NCBI GenBank assembly: GCA_034440575.1
Contig: JAOTOL010001272.1
Span: 38,501-102,500, forward strand
Direction of reading: 5' to 3'
DNA length: 64,000 bases
From: Imbricaverruca yamaguchii
Lineage: Eukaryota > Arthropoda > Thecostraca > Neoverrucidae
Shown here: positions 22,501-32,891 of the stretch, piece after piece
Layout of the letters: each line of letters opens with the position of its first letter
How positions within the stretch are numbered: the stretch's first letter is position 1
Made by a program: the position numbers and the translations under genes
Notes under the pieces: model-generated
What the model was told of the DNA's origin: nothing
Seen by the model: the letters and a program-made list of their open reading frames with translations, nothing else
The model's database searches: none

Positions 22501-23277
22501 CTCCACGGAAACGCCGGATTCATCAGGATAGTCTCCGAGTCTACTCTCAAGATTTGCTTGGAACGCACCCCAATCGGCTCGGTGAAATATCCATTTCGAC
22601 GGTCGTCGGCTTACAACAACTCTGTTAATGAAACAAGACCAAACAGGGAAATGGTCACTGTTATGTGGATCGTCGTCCACGGACCATTCTAAAAAGGGTG
22701 CAAGTTCTGGACTGCAAAGGGTAAGATCCAGCACAGAGGTCTGCCCAGTTGGCAATGTAAAATGGGTTGGCCTTCCTGTATTAAGTACACATAATGGAAA
22801 ATCACGAACAAAACATTCGGCTGCACGTCCACGGCTCGTCGTGGTAGCTGAGCCCCAAAGAGGGTGGTGGGCGTTAAAGTCGCCGCATACCATCACCGGT
22901 GGAGTGAGCTGCGCCAACGTTTGGGAGAGTTCAGAAAGTGGGAACCTCTCGCCCGGCGGGAGATATACGCTACATACGGTAACGGCGTGGCGATTTATTT
23001 TCATACGGGCAGCGATACACTGTATATTTGAAGATATAGATACTTGCTGGAAGGGAACAGAGTTGTGCACAGCAATAAGTACTCCTCCATGTGCTACAGT
23101 GTGCGGAGTAACATCCCTACGTAACACAGAGTAGTTGTTGAGGTGAAAATGTGCATCAGGAGAAAGCTTCGTCTCTTGGAGACAAACTACTAATGGTACT
23201 CGTAAATGTAAAATGGTTTGGAGGTCGCTGAGGCTGGTTCTCAACCCTCTACAATTCCATTGGAGAATAAAACTCAT
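19573..23277 (-). CDS. LINE ORF2: endonuclease, reverse transcriptase, RNase H
   Basis: This 1234-residue protein would nick target DNA and copy the element RNA by target-primed reverse transcription. Residues 1-215 are an APE-type endonuclease: WNCRGL near the start, QETK at 35-38, GDFNAHH at 132-138, SDHFP at 207-211. RT covers about 480-760, with GVPQGSVLS near 634-642 and the catalytic FVDD at 666-669. RNase H covers about 955-1080: D962 (TDGS), E996, D1020, H1063 and D1073. A C-terminal finger has C1166, C1169, H1177 and C1182. All catalytic residues are present and the frame is uninterrupted, unlike the CR1 copies in the window. The ATG at 23,277 follows the end of the ORF1 frame by 57 bases. 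Confidence 0.93.
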   Translation of the reverse strand: MSFILQWNCRGLRTSLSDLQTILHLRVPLVVCLQETKLSPDAHFHLNNYSVLRRDVTPHTVAHGGVLIAVHNSVPFQQVSISSNIQCIAARMKINRHAVTVCSVYLPPGERFPLSELSQTLAQLTPPVMVCGDFNAHHPLWGSATTTSRGRAAECFVRDFPLCVLNTGRPTHFTLPTGQTSVLDLTLCSPELAPFLEWSVDDDPHNSDHFPVWSCFINRVVVSRRPSKWIFHRADWGAFQANLESRLGDYPDESGVSVEAFTTATVESAQRCIPRSSGTSVRVPVPWWSEKCREALRARKKAFRTFNRNSCMANLIAFRKARAFARRTIAQAKRDSWKAYVNTFNRSTSLSSVWSRIKRFSGKYTPLPLPTLHMAGRDIIDPEEVANEMGRALSARSENTYNEQFLRHKDRCEARALDFSTTDILQYNVPFSISELTTAISTLKSVAEGPDTMHNDIIKRLPAAALEALLEALNAMWASGTFPPSWREAIVVPIRKQNKTGTDPLHYRPISLTCSLCKLFEKMVNVRLMWFLEHNNLLTVIQSGFRKHRSTIDHILTLDSVVRSGFMKRHHTAVIFFDIAGAYDTAWRHGILMKLHNMGIRGPMGVFLSNFLSSRTFRVRIGNSLSGTFSQPNGVPQGSVLSVALFAISINDVDTSLPNSVGRALFVDDFAIWSSSHSVHTVERQLQMAVRKVQDWCNKTGFVMSTSKTTAVHFCRKRSCTDPVIMLNGRHIPFKPAAKFLGVWMDRRLTYTTHINDLAQKCAKRLQVMRTVSRCSYGADRYILLLMYRSLVRSKIDYGCFIYDGACATSKRRLDVIHNIALRIATGAFRTSPAASVMVEVDEPPLALRRKLLGARYACNVAQNRNHPAYRWIFSRTSNARHITRRGLPFSTRMSTILRECNIRPRSIAHVITPSIPPWQVFPVKTDMTLTCSKKGQVNPEELRTLALEKIHEYHDFSRFYTDGSKSVSGVGCAYVSRQSVRSFCLPMQTSIFTAELYAILQALYFIQKDRSTKYVIFTDSLSSLQALNIFNQDNRLVRRIIKVVKSLHDMGKFLVFCWIPSHVGLAGNEAADITAKHAISNGRVVHLRLPPRDIYPTILSSIHSEWQRSWNSKCSKLKVLKPTLGKWLSSHRTKRREEVILCRLRIGHTFATHIYMLTGNDRPVCPRCSNPLTVYHVLVGCTLLEPLRRQILGRLNTDSSLRMLIGNDSEAVASGNIFMFIRQARFDVIYPHP

Positions 23278-23334
23278 ACGTCAGATATATAAAGATGAAA
23301 GTTGCGAACTAAAAACGTGGGAAACGAGAGCGGG

Positions 23335-24976
23335 TTAGGTTTCCCCTGTTCCCGCCCTCAAAGTCGGAGGTAACCCGCGGGCTTCGGGCTGACTCGGCCC
23401 AAGGGACTGAGTCCTCGGACGGGAACGTGGTGACCCCTCCCCCGGTAGAGAGCTCGATGGTGGAAGACCTCGCTTCTGAGGCCCCAGCCGGGAAGGGGGT
23501 GGAGGAGGACCCATTTGATTTATCGACGAAGCCGGTCCCTCTATTCGCCGTCGTGGCGATGGGGTTGCCGGCCTCCGTGGTGCAGCCGCCTCGGCTCCCT
23601 GGCGGTTCTTCTCGCGGGCATTTTCCATGTCAGCGAGCCGCGCTCGTTTCGCCTCGCGGGCGCGTCTCTCAGCTTCCTGGTGTCGGGGCGGCGATGCAGG
23701 TGCGGACGTGGAACACGAGGGTGGGGGGAGAGGCCTGAATCACGGGAGGGGGAGAAGGGTCAGGTTGGGACGTGGTGGAGAGGCTGGGTTTGGATGCAGT
23801 AGTGGTGCGTGCGGGAAGCGAGGGTGGATAGGAGGGCTGATGGGAGTGGGACGCCTGGGATTGATCTTCGGTGTCGCATGGGAGTGGGACCTCGGTCGTT
23901 TTGGTGTTATGTGGGAGGGGCTGCGCCTGCCTCTCTGGTGTCGCCAGAGGCACTCCAAATGCTCGGAGAAGGGCTGTGAGCTGGGTGATCAGCTCAGCAG
24001 CCCTATTTGGCTGCATGTTTTGTGGAAGCAACGTGGTGTTCTTGGTCTTTGAGGCGTAGGATTGTCTGGGATGTGACCTTTCATATAGCTCTCTAGCTTC
24101 TCTAAATGTTAATTTGTTGATGTGTTTAAGTGAAATAATTTCTTTTTCTCTAATGTAATTTGGGCACGTACGATCAAACGACGTGTGGGGTACCTGTCCA
24201 TCACCGCAGTTGGCACAAAATGGGCTTTCCGAATCGCAATTCTCAAAAGGATGCTCGTGGGAGGCACACTTGCTGCAAGCTGGGCGGTTTCGGCAATACT
24301 GGGTAGTGTGTCCGAATTTTTGACACTTGAAGCAGCGCATTGGATTTGGGAAGAACTGTCTTACTTTTACGCGTAGGTAGCCAACTCTGATCTCGGGAGG
24401 TATGTCTGTACTATTAAATGTCAAAATTATGTTGTTGGTTGGAATGAAATCCGGACCTCTCTTCACTTTCATTTTTCTGGCTGCGATGACTCCGAAATTT
24501 GTCAGTCCATCAACGATCTCGTCCTCAGATACTTCACGCAGATCGAAACAGTTTATAACTCCCCGCGACGTATTCTTTGTTTTATGAGGTTCTACTGTGA
24601 TTGCTACTGTTTCATTCTCTTTTTTGCCGTCCCTTCGCACACCGTATACAAACTGAGATGACTTAAGCGCCCTAGCTGCCTGTTCTCTTTCCGCGAATTC
24701 CACCTCCAGTGCTCCATCTTTCAGTTTGTCACATCTGAGAATGCTTCCAAATCGGTCACACCCGTCCCTTCTCTGAAACGGAGACAGGGAAGCAAGACAC
24801 TTGTTCATTCCTCTGAATACAAGCACACGAGGCACAGGACTATGTTCAGTACGGGTGTCATACCGATCTCGGCGAAAATGATGGTTGGTCTGGCCCTCAC
24901 GAGAGGGACCAGGGGTGTTTTTAGTTGGTATGGATGCCATGTAGTGATATTGTGTTCCACTCCTCGGGCGCCCCAC
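23335..24976 (-). pseudogene. LINE ORF1, CCHC nucleic-acid-binding protein, one frameshift
   Basis: The frame from 24,976 (or the later Met at residue 13) encodes 435 residues to 23,669. Three CCHC knuckles sit at residues 215-228, 234-247 and 254-271, as in ORF1p of I-group LINEs, which coats the element RNA. After residue ~420 the protein falls out of frame at a C6 run (23,723-23,728 on plus). The next frame then reads a charged Ala/Arg/Glu helix (AEEA-like, ...DMENAREKNRQ) down to the stop at 23,335, which looks like the true C-terminus. The shift may be a real mutation or a homopolymer sequencing error. With ORF2 intact, error is a fair possibility. Confidence 0.8.
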
Positions 24977-25043
24977 CCCTAAGGGGCCCTACTGGGGGGA
25001 CGCCTGGGTCCCGCGGACGGGAGGTCGCCAGGCGCCCGAGGAG
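24960..25043 (-). promoter_or_regulatory. stem-loop at the LINE 5' UTR / ORF1 start
   Basis: CTCCTCGGGCGCC at 24,960-24,972 is perfectly complementary to GGCGCCCGAGGAG at 25,031-25,043 (13-bp stem, ~58-base GC-rich loop with smaller stems). It spans the first ORF1 AUG at 24,976-24,974 and could affect initiation, favouring the downstream Met. The function is inferred from position only. Confidence 0.5.
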
Positions 25044-25540
25044 CTATACGGGGCAGGCAGCGCCTTCGTCCGGCCGGGAGAGAGAGACTCACCACCCCGA
25101 CCGGAATCCAGCGCCGCCCACCCCTTGACCCCGGCCGGCCGGGCCGGCAGGCACTGGGAAGATTCCCAGGCCCCCGGCCCGAGGCGACCAGCCACTTGAC
25201 CCGCGTGAGGCCCCACGGGCCCGCCCGCCCCTCCGGGATATCAGGACCAAAGAGGTGTGTTGGTCCCCCGTCACAACTAGCACCGTGCGACGGGGGACCT
25301 CAACCTCCAGGACTCCGTCAACCCCGGGGGACGGGCCAAGGGGGCGCGGCTACCCCGATAAAACTGAGCTGGTGGGCAGGACCGGGGAAGTTGCCCTGCC
25401 TGCTCATAGTAGGGATAGTTGGTGTTGCAGGGCCAGATGAAGGGACATGGATGTTGGGATGATATTGGGAATTGGAATGGGAGCGTATGGACGGAAGGAA
25501 GAGAGGTGGCTGTGGTGACCCGAGGGAGCGCCATTTCCTT

Positions 25541-25722
25541 ACCCACCCGGTAAAAGGGGCGGGCCCCCCCCCGGGCAGGGGGGGGGGGAAATTTTTTTAA
25601 AAACCAAAAAACAAAAAAAAAAAAAAAAAAAACACACCCCTTCTTTTTTCCTTTTCCCAAAAAAAAAACTTGGGGAAGGAAAAAAAAAAAATTAAGTTGG
25701 TTTAGGGATCAAGGGGGTGGAA

Positions 25723-25758
<36 letters not shown>

Positions 25759-25940
25759 AATTTATTATAAATGAAAAAAAAAAGGGAGGATGAATAAAAG
25801 AAAAAAATAAAAAATAAAAATTAGCAACAACCCAGAAAAAAAGGAGAGGGAAGGGAGAAAATTTAATAAAAAAAAAAAAAAAGAGATTGAAGATTTATTT
25901 TATATTAAAATTTTTATTTATATTTATTTTTTTTAAAATA

Positions 25941-25971
<31 letters not shown>

Positions 25972-25986
25972 TAATTTTTATTTTTT

Positions 25987-26054
<68 letters not shown>

Positions 26055-26142
26055 AAAAAAAAAAAAAAAAAAACCAAAAAAAAAAAAAAACCCAGGGCGG
26101 GAAGGGGGGGAGCAGGAGCGCCCCCCTCCGCCCCCCAAAAAA

Positions 26143-26175
<33 letters not shown>

Positions 26176-26177
26176 AA

Positions 26178-26223
<46 letters not shown>
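25541..26223. other. low-complexity poly-A and homopolymer block, probable assembly artefact
   Basis: Same character as 18,481-19,455: A runs of over 60 bases mixed with pure C and G runs. It marks the other side of the LINE and leaves the element without readable flanks. Confidence 0.7.
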
Positions 26224-26226
<3 letters not shown>

Positions 26227-28896
26227 AGCAACACATCTATGTACATAGTTAAGATGATGGGACCACTCATCCCCATGGGAAATTAAGCCAATTTTTAATA
26301 TCAGATTTTAGTTAACACAAAATATAAAGAAAATAATGAAAAGGAAGGAAGGCTAGGTTTAATAAAAAGGTATTTTATGGTAGGATAATTTTAGCTAGAT
26401 TACTATAGGTTAGGTTATGTTAGGCCAGTATATTTTAGTTTGGGCTATTTAATATTAGGTAATTTTAAGATAAGTTATTTTAGTTTAGTCTGTGTTATTA
26501 GCAGGATAGTCATCACCAACTGAAATATAGGCATTTCCAGCAAAAGTGAAAGGGACCATCATCTTACTTTTCATTCATGTGTCCATCCAGTGCATTTTAC
26601 AAAATGCCATACCAATACTGAAATAGAAATCAACCCAAAACTGCAATACATCCATACTCAAGTCAGACCCAAGTAAGCAAACTTGGCTTGCAAAACTATG
26701 CAATGCAAGAAAAGCCTGCTTGCAAAACTTGGCTATATGCATAATGTTTAAGAACAAATAAATTGCACAAAAACAAAAAAGCAAACAAAACAATATACCA
26801 ATCATTAAAATATTTCATGCTCTCTGGACCACAGAACCATCATAAATTTCATATCAGCATTTAACCATGTGGATAATGATTCAGGATATCCCAATGCTAC
26901 TTCAGAGCATATCCTAACTAAGAAACAACATAGTAGTCACATCAGATCAACATTTGGTGATTCTTCCCATGCAAATGATTGCAGAAGCTTGCAAATAATG
27001 CAAGCATTTGGTCACCATCAGAGGCAAAGAAGGAAGATGCATATAAGAAACAGACCAAATGATTTCTTTATACTTGGAATTAAGTGGTCAAAGTTGGAAT
27101 GGAGTAACCTATACATCTTGACAACTAAAACTTGAAATGTACTGTGCATTTGTTGGTATTGTTATTCTAGAAGGTATTCACAAGACACTTTACAAATATT
27201 TTACTATCATGAAGCAAACAAAAAGGATGGATTATGCCATTTAGGTTACAGTAGGATATATTCTTTAAGTTTGATTGAAAAAATAAAGTGATGTATTTTC
27301 ATTTCAAAAGCAGGTTAGGATGGGTAGGTAAGGGTGGGCTAAGTTTTTATATTGTAAAGTTTTGAATAAAGTGTTATTTTCCCAATTTTTGCATTTCAAT
27401 CCTCAAATTGTGGATGGGCTAGGCAAGGTTAGGTTATGCTACATTTATATATTTTATACATTCATTTTTTGCCTATATTGCCTACCTCCAAAACCATTTT
27501 GTGATATTTGGCTTGCCAAGTAAAAAATAAGCATTTGCAGAAAAATGAGTGGTCACATCATCTTAATCATGCTCATAAGGATGCATTGTAAAATAACCAC
27601 AATAATTCACAAAAACTGAAAGCACAAATTTACCCAATAAGTGTCCAAGTACACAATTTTAGGCATCAATGCAAGAATAGTGATATTTCATTTAAAACTA
27701 ATAGTTTTAAATGCATACAAACAGCAATTCAAATCTGAATTTTGATCGATATGAAGGTATGTAGGTAACCAGCTGAATGCAGTTTAATTTCAATTGAGAA
27801 GCAAGAATACTTGAATTACAATTTAAAATGAACATGCTCACAATTAGGTAACTGAGCAAATTTGGATACTATGTACAAAAGTGACACATTCAGCAAAATA
27901 CCTGAATGTTTGCTTTCTTCTTATCAACCATTTATTTTGAGTCCTGCACCAACAATGATGGACATCATCTTGCTCAGACATCTGCATCCAGCAATCTGTG
28001 AGTCTGCAGGTGCTCTCTGACATGCATTAACATTTATGGGAACACCAACCAAATTTTGTCAAATGTGCAGGGTTTTTTTCAGTCTTGATTCCATGGAAAG
28101 GATCAGTGGTACTGCCAGCAATGCCCATGATTTATGTTCATATGTGGTGCATGACTAATCTCACAAGCATGGACTACACTACCCTAAATACTTGGCTGCA
28201 CATCTCTGGACCACACCACCAATGGAATATCATCGAAACCTGGGAGTGCCTGCAGATACCACATGCGCCGCCCACATTTACCCCCACCTGGAGATTTCCT
28301 GCTGTAGAGCACCTGAGCTTATGAAACCACTTTTACCATATTATAAAGCATGAAACATATTTGGTTTGCATTCGACTGCGTAAAATGTTGCATAAGCGTA
28401 CAATGGGTAGCTATACACAATCTTCAAGTAAACAATATCTTAAAAATACTAACCAAATACTTCACCAACAGCAATCCAAATGCAGAACACACAATTGAGC
28501 GCAGCTTTTGTAAGCACCGAAGGTCCGACAAGTTTGGGATGGGCCGTGAGTGATGCCAGATGATTAATTCCCTTCATTCCCAGCCGTGTTCTTGGCTGTT
28601 CTAATAATAGCCTAGCTCTAGACCCAGGATTCAGCCCAAAATATGCCAAGAAGTTATTGCAAGTTAGTCGTGAGTAGTAATATCCCCCTTTAAAACCATG
28701 CTTTCTGTTGATAGCCATGCATGTCGACAAGCAACCACACGAGTGTGCCATGCACACCATGGAACAAAAGAATGTGTTGTATTTTGCACGAATGATGTGT
28801 GCAAACTTTATGCTGTGTGAAGTAAAATCCGATCCTTTATATTTGTATGGTAGGCATTCCATGTTTATAAATGTAACATTCGTTCTGTGCATGCGG
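26224..28896. other. AT-rich stretch, no supported gene; one dispersed repeat
   Basis: About 26,236-26,385 (ACTCATCCCCATGGGAAATT, then TTTTAGTTAACACAAAATAT and TAGGTTTAATAAAAAGG) recurs at about 38,922-39,057 in the same orientation. Tandem-like TAGGTTAGGTTATG phrases lie near 26,400-26,420 and 27,420-27,440. Nothing else is recognised. Confidence 0.55.
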
Positions 28897-29180
28897 CATG
28901 GGCGTAGGAACGTTTTGAAAAGTGGTGGGGCCAGCCTCATGTGGCAAAAACGCATGTTCGCGGAAAAGTGGTGGGGCCAAGAAAACTTTGGCCCCATATT
29001 ATCAAAAATCCAGACCCTCTTGATAAAATTTTACAACTGATTTGAGCTCCTTGTGCTTTGGTCTTCCTCTCCAGATATAAAACTTCCAAATATTAATTTA
29101 TTTGGCAAATTTAGGAAGTATTTAGAATGAAAAGTGGTGGGGCTATGACCCCAGTGTTCCCACCAGTTCCTGCGCCTATG
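28897..29180 (+). mobile_element. MITE-like repeat with GGCGTAGGAAC termini
   Basis: It starts CATGGGCGTAGGAAC and ends GTTCCTGCGCCTATG. An internal segment (AAAGTGGTGGGGCCA, TCCAGATATAAAACTTC) recurs inverted at 34,847-35,095 and partly at 36,625-36,725. No convincing target duplication is visible. Confidence 0.65.
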
Positions 29181-29859
29181 CAAAAACGGATACATTTGCA
29201 TAGGTATAATTATTAGGAACATGCACCTTATCCTTAGGAGCCCTGCAGGTAAATAGAATGTAAGTAAATAGTCGACTATCTAGAATATACGAAGGAAGCG
29301 AGGGAATGCTATGCTATGTACCGTTTTATTTGCCGAGGATTAACCAAAATATAACCGATGTCCGGAGTCCCAAAATCAATATCTCCAACGTTCAATACCC
29401 CATGTAGGGAGACCACCGAGGAAGTGTGGTCGGCGACCACCTTATTTTTTACCCCTGTACCTCCACCTCAATAACTCCGTCTCTGGCTTTAATCACAAAA
29501 TCAAATGGAGCAGTACCATTACACATTTATTACTTCATCCCAATTTCCTTTCAAAATTACAGGCATGTACTTTTTTAGTTGTCAATCATGCCATTTTCAT
29601 TAAGATTGATATTTCCATCGCAACTAAAGAGTATCTATCCCTGGCGATTCGAGGCCCCAAACACGAAGATTGAGTGCCGGGGCACCAAGGATTTTACGAA
29701 TAAACGAGCCACGACCACGGACACAAGCAGTACAGGACTTAAGCTCCATCCTAGCACAACATACACTCCGTACCTGGTTTAGCAAGCATTGCTTAGCATT
29801 TCGGAATAGTCGCAGGGTATATCTCGCAGACAGAGTGCCACAGTGATGTCCAACCTGGA
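29181..29859. other. no recognisable feature
   Basis: AT-rich sequence between the MITE-like repeat and the hAT remnant. Nothing is supported. Confidence 0.5.
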
Positions 29860-30030
29860 TTACACGCCGAAGAACGAGCGACGCCGATCATTTGCTGCGA
29901 AGAACTCCGAGGCAATGGCATCCACATCCAGCTCGTCGACGCGCTGACGGTGCACAGTGCACACCATCGCAGCGTTAAGTCGGGCCTGACCCATGGTAGA
30001 GCGGAGATACGACTTGATGCGTCGGATCCG
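29860..30030 (-). pseudogene. hAT transposase C-terminal (dimerisation) remnant
   Basis: Immediately after the TGA that ends the frame at 30,031, the same frame reads RIRRIKSYLRSTMGQARLNA, then a VDELDVDAIASEFF segment and NDRRRSFFGV, to a TAA at 29,860-29,862. This resembles the C-terminal end of hAT/ZMYM-type transposases. It abuts the N-terminal half directly, so the middle of the catalytic domain (roughly 200-300 residues of a normal protein) is missing. Confidence 0.65.
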
Positions 30031-30953
30031 TCACTCTTCGCTGATCCTCGCCGCCACTCCTTTCACTCGCCCCTGCATATTTGCAGCCCCATCGTAGGCT
30101 TGTCCGCGACAGCGACTCAGCGGCAGCTCCATACGCACCAGTGCGTCCTTAAGCGTGTCCGCAAGTACTTCACCGGTGGTTACCTCGGTGTGAATCAGTT
30201 CCACGGGATCCTCGTTGATCTGCAGATTGGCGTCCACCCAACGTATGGAGAGGCTGACCTGCTGTTTGAGTGACAAGTCAGTGGCCTCGTCTGCTAGAAT
30301 AGCAAAGAACTTTGCCTCTCGGATGTCTTTCAGCATGTTGCGCAGAAGTGTCGTGCCGATCGAACGAATCAGCTCGTTCTGGATCACGGGAGACAGGTAG
30401 TGATTCCAGTTGTTGAGCTCTGGCACGTCCTTCTTTCTGATGAGGAGGAGTTGGCTGAGGTTCCCGTCCATTTCGTGTTTCCCCCTTATGGGAATGTTTT
30501 GTCGCAACAAGTATACCAGAGTCTCGATGACCTTCTTCAGGCATTTTCTGCGCCGAGACTGCTCCTCGCTGGTCTGCTGAGACAGAAGCGCAGAGATGGT
30601 CTGCTGTTTCTCTTTCAGTTCTTTCGTGCATGCCTCATGGTGACACATTGAGTTTTCATGCGTTTTGAAACTCTCTTGCGCTTTCTTCCAATTGTTGAAG
30701 CCATCTTCCACATACGCAGCCTCTTTGTTTTTGCTCATCGTTAGCTTTCCGAGCTTGTGCTGCCTCCGCCATACATGACAGAAAACCTTTCCAGACTCTA
30801 AGCAGAGGCTTAGCCACGCATAATTATTGTACCATTCGGGACAAAATGATCGCGTTCGTCCGCCCTGATCACGCGCAGTCTTTGAGAGCGTGGCAGTGTC
30901 GGTCGGTTGGTGGGGATGGACCGTGGAACAGCAAGGCGATGAGCATGGTGGAA
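30031..30953 (-). CDS. hAT/ZMYM-like gene, exon 3: TTF-type finger and truncated transposase core
   Basis: The exon starts after a strong acceptor (CCTGTTTTCAG, AG at 30,955-30,954). Its first two bases complete the codon left by the 32,892 donor, and the frame is then open for 307 codons to TGA at 30,031. It reads a TTF-type finger (RSFCPEWYNNYAWLSL, then GKVFCHVW, where the usual second Cys is Trp). A basic/helical stretch follows (SKNKEAAYVEDGFNNWKKAQ), then the hAT catalytic start with FAILADEATD and GQAYDGAANM. Such proteins are transposases or host proteins derived from them. Residues past this motif are missing (see the remnant at 29,860). With exons 1 and 2 the predicted product is 390 residues. 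It could be a truncated host-retained regulator or simply a decaying transposon copy. Confidence 0.7.
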
Positions 30954-31248
30954 CTGAAAACAGGAAATACGACTAATTATCAATTATTTATATCGTTATT
31001 TTCACCCAAAAAAATTGCGAGTCTTGGTATTCCAGCAGCTGTGATCATTGACTGTGTGATGGTAACAACAGCAATTATATTTTTATGCAAATGTTTTTCA
31101 CTGGGTTGTTCTGTCGATTGTTTTGCCTGCAATTCATTTATATTGTTTGAAACAGCTGTCTTATTGCACCACTTTGCAGGTGTGAATTACCTTCATCTAT
31201 AAAAAGGTGCCACAAGTAATGCTTCTCATGTTCATGGAGATATTGACC

Positions 31249-31407
31249 CAGGGGCGCAGCCAGGACTGTCCTAAGGGGGGGAGCAAGGTAATGCTAAAGG
31301 GAGGGGTAGACTGTTGCTGATGGGCAGTTCCAATGGTAAAAAAAAGAGAAAAACATCGGTCGTAACGGGGGGGGGGGCAGTTGCCCCCTCCCCTGGCTGC
31401 GCCCCTG
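31249..31407 (+). mobile_element. 159-bp hAT MITE with perfect 8-bp target duplication
   Basis: The termini CAGGGGCGCAGCCAGG and CCTGGCTGCGCCCCTG are perfect inverted repeats of 16 bp. TATTGACC occurs directly before (31,241-31,248) and after (31,408-31,415). A GGGCAGTTGCCCCC segment lies near the right end. The short length without coding makes it a non-autonomous element. Confidence 0.95.
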
Positions 31408-31834
31408 TATTGACCTCAAGTCCTCAACACAACCAAAAATCAGTTAGCTATACCACCTGTGCAGATACACTACTTCCATTATAAGGCCATTGCTTCTTTG
31501 CTTCACTGGCTGATTAGATAACTTTAAGCAGAATAGGTTATGAACTTAATGTCATTTCTAGGATCTTACACAAGTCAATCAGCTGCAAACCCCATTATTT
31601 CATTTATGTACGTTTAAACCCCAAAGGAACGATAAATGTACACTACTACAGACCTCTCTTAATCGCAATGTGTGACATTTGTGTTGGTACTTGGTACGAA
31701 TAACATATAAGTGGGGTATGTGCAGTAAAATAAGCAATATCGGATTTGACCAAATTAATTAACTGCCTCACTTTGGACGATATAGCACATTAGACATTTA
31801 CATTCGGTGTAATGGAATTCAGAAACACATTAAG

Positions 31835-32822
31835 CCTATTACTGCTGACGGGCGGCCTTTAAGGCCTCCCTCAGGTTTTTTGCTAGTTTCTCCGGAACGG
31901 CTGGCGATAAAGACCTGAAACCCTCTGACTTTCTTTATTGGTCCTTTTGACAGGTTGTGTCAAACTTTTAACCCCGGGTCACGTCAGGTCAGGTCACCAG
32001 ATCAGGCCAACTGAGGTCACCTCATTTCAACTTTGGAGCCCCATCGCACCCACACTTTTACACCGGTCAATTTAAAAATTACCACACTTCATGGCCCTAC
32101 AGAGATGTATAACATATAGTTCGGTTTTTTCTCTAGCGTTGACCTGACGTCAGGTGACGAGGTGACCTCTCCAATTGTAATAACATGGGAAATTAAAAAT
32201 GACACTGCCAAGGCCACAAATATGATCAAAACGGCTCACAACTTTCAGAATCATGTTCACTCCCACCTTTTCACAGATTCCCGGGGTGAAATTTGACGGT
32301 TTCCCTTTCTGAGGTCATCCGAGGTCACCAGGGCTCAAAATCCGTTTTTGGACCACTGCTCTCCGCCACATTGAGCTAGAGCGTGAAACTCAACTCCATT
32401 GTGTTTGTTTTATCACCAGCTTTCATATGATATGCAGCTTGACCCCTTTCGGTGACTTTAGGTCATCGTAGGTCACGTGACCTAAGCTCAACAGTCAAAA
32501 TTGATCTGGCTAGGGTAGACTATATATCATTCGAACCTTCTTAACAAGGCGAACACGATGACGTTGAGTTTACGTCTCTATCTGAATTAGGTGAAAAGTT
32601 ATTGGCGAAAAACTTTGCGTAACCTCTATATGGTCGATGACCTCTGGAGGTCAAACCATTGACCTGAGGTACAAAATTACCGAGATACTTTCTAGAGTTC
32701 ACGGTACGAGCTATCCAACGCTATTTTCGGATTTGCGCTAGGAAGCATAGATCGCCAGATCTTAGGGGGGCCGAATAGGCCCCCGCCAGAAACTGAACCT
32801 CGTAAGGCCCGCCAGTAATAGG
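31835..32822 (+). mobile_element. ~1-kb repeat with CCTATTACTG inverted ends and many AGGTCA motifs
   Basis: The left end CCTATTACTGCTGACGGGC matches the reverse complement of the right end (GCCCGCCAGTAATAGG). The interior holds over a dozen AGGTCA/TGACCT hexamers, including two direct repeats with 4-base spacing near 32,310 and 32,460. The target duplication is not clear. A relative seems to lie at 43.6-44.4 kb. Confidence 0.55.
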
Positions 32823-32891
32823 GCTAAGTCACCAAAACAGAAATTAAAAGTAGGTATGCATATCAAACCGGCAAGTAGTTGTTCACATTAC

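Larger units (their letters stand above)
19460..25440 (-). mobile_element. I-group non-LTR retrotransposon (LINE), nearly complete
   Basis: The sense strand is minus: GC-rich 5' leader (about 25,440-24,977), ORF1 with zinc knuckles, ORF2 with endonuclease, RT and RNase H, then a short 3' UTR. The UTR ends in a GGGCGCAAAATGACC...GTCGACGCGCCCCTAAACTCC tail before a (CCA)n/A-rich end near 19,460. The RNase H domain plus CCHC ORF1 place it in the I group rather than CR1. Its tail matches the stubs at 4985, 6405, 11,387, 39,605 and 42,930. No target duplication can be read because both flanks run into homopolymer sequence. Confidence 0.85.
30954..32891 (-). other. predicted intron 2 of the hAT/ZMYM-like gene
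   Basis: It is bounded by donor GTAATG (32,891) and the acceptor at 30,955-30,954. It contains a 159-bp hAT MITE and a ~1-kb repeat rich in AGGTCA motifs. About 31,416-31,834 shows nothing. Confidence 0.5.
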
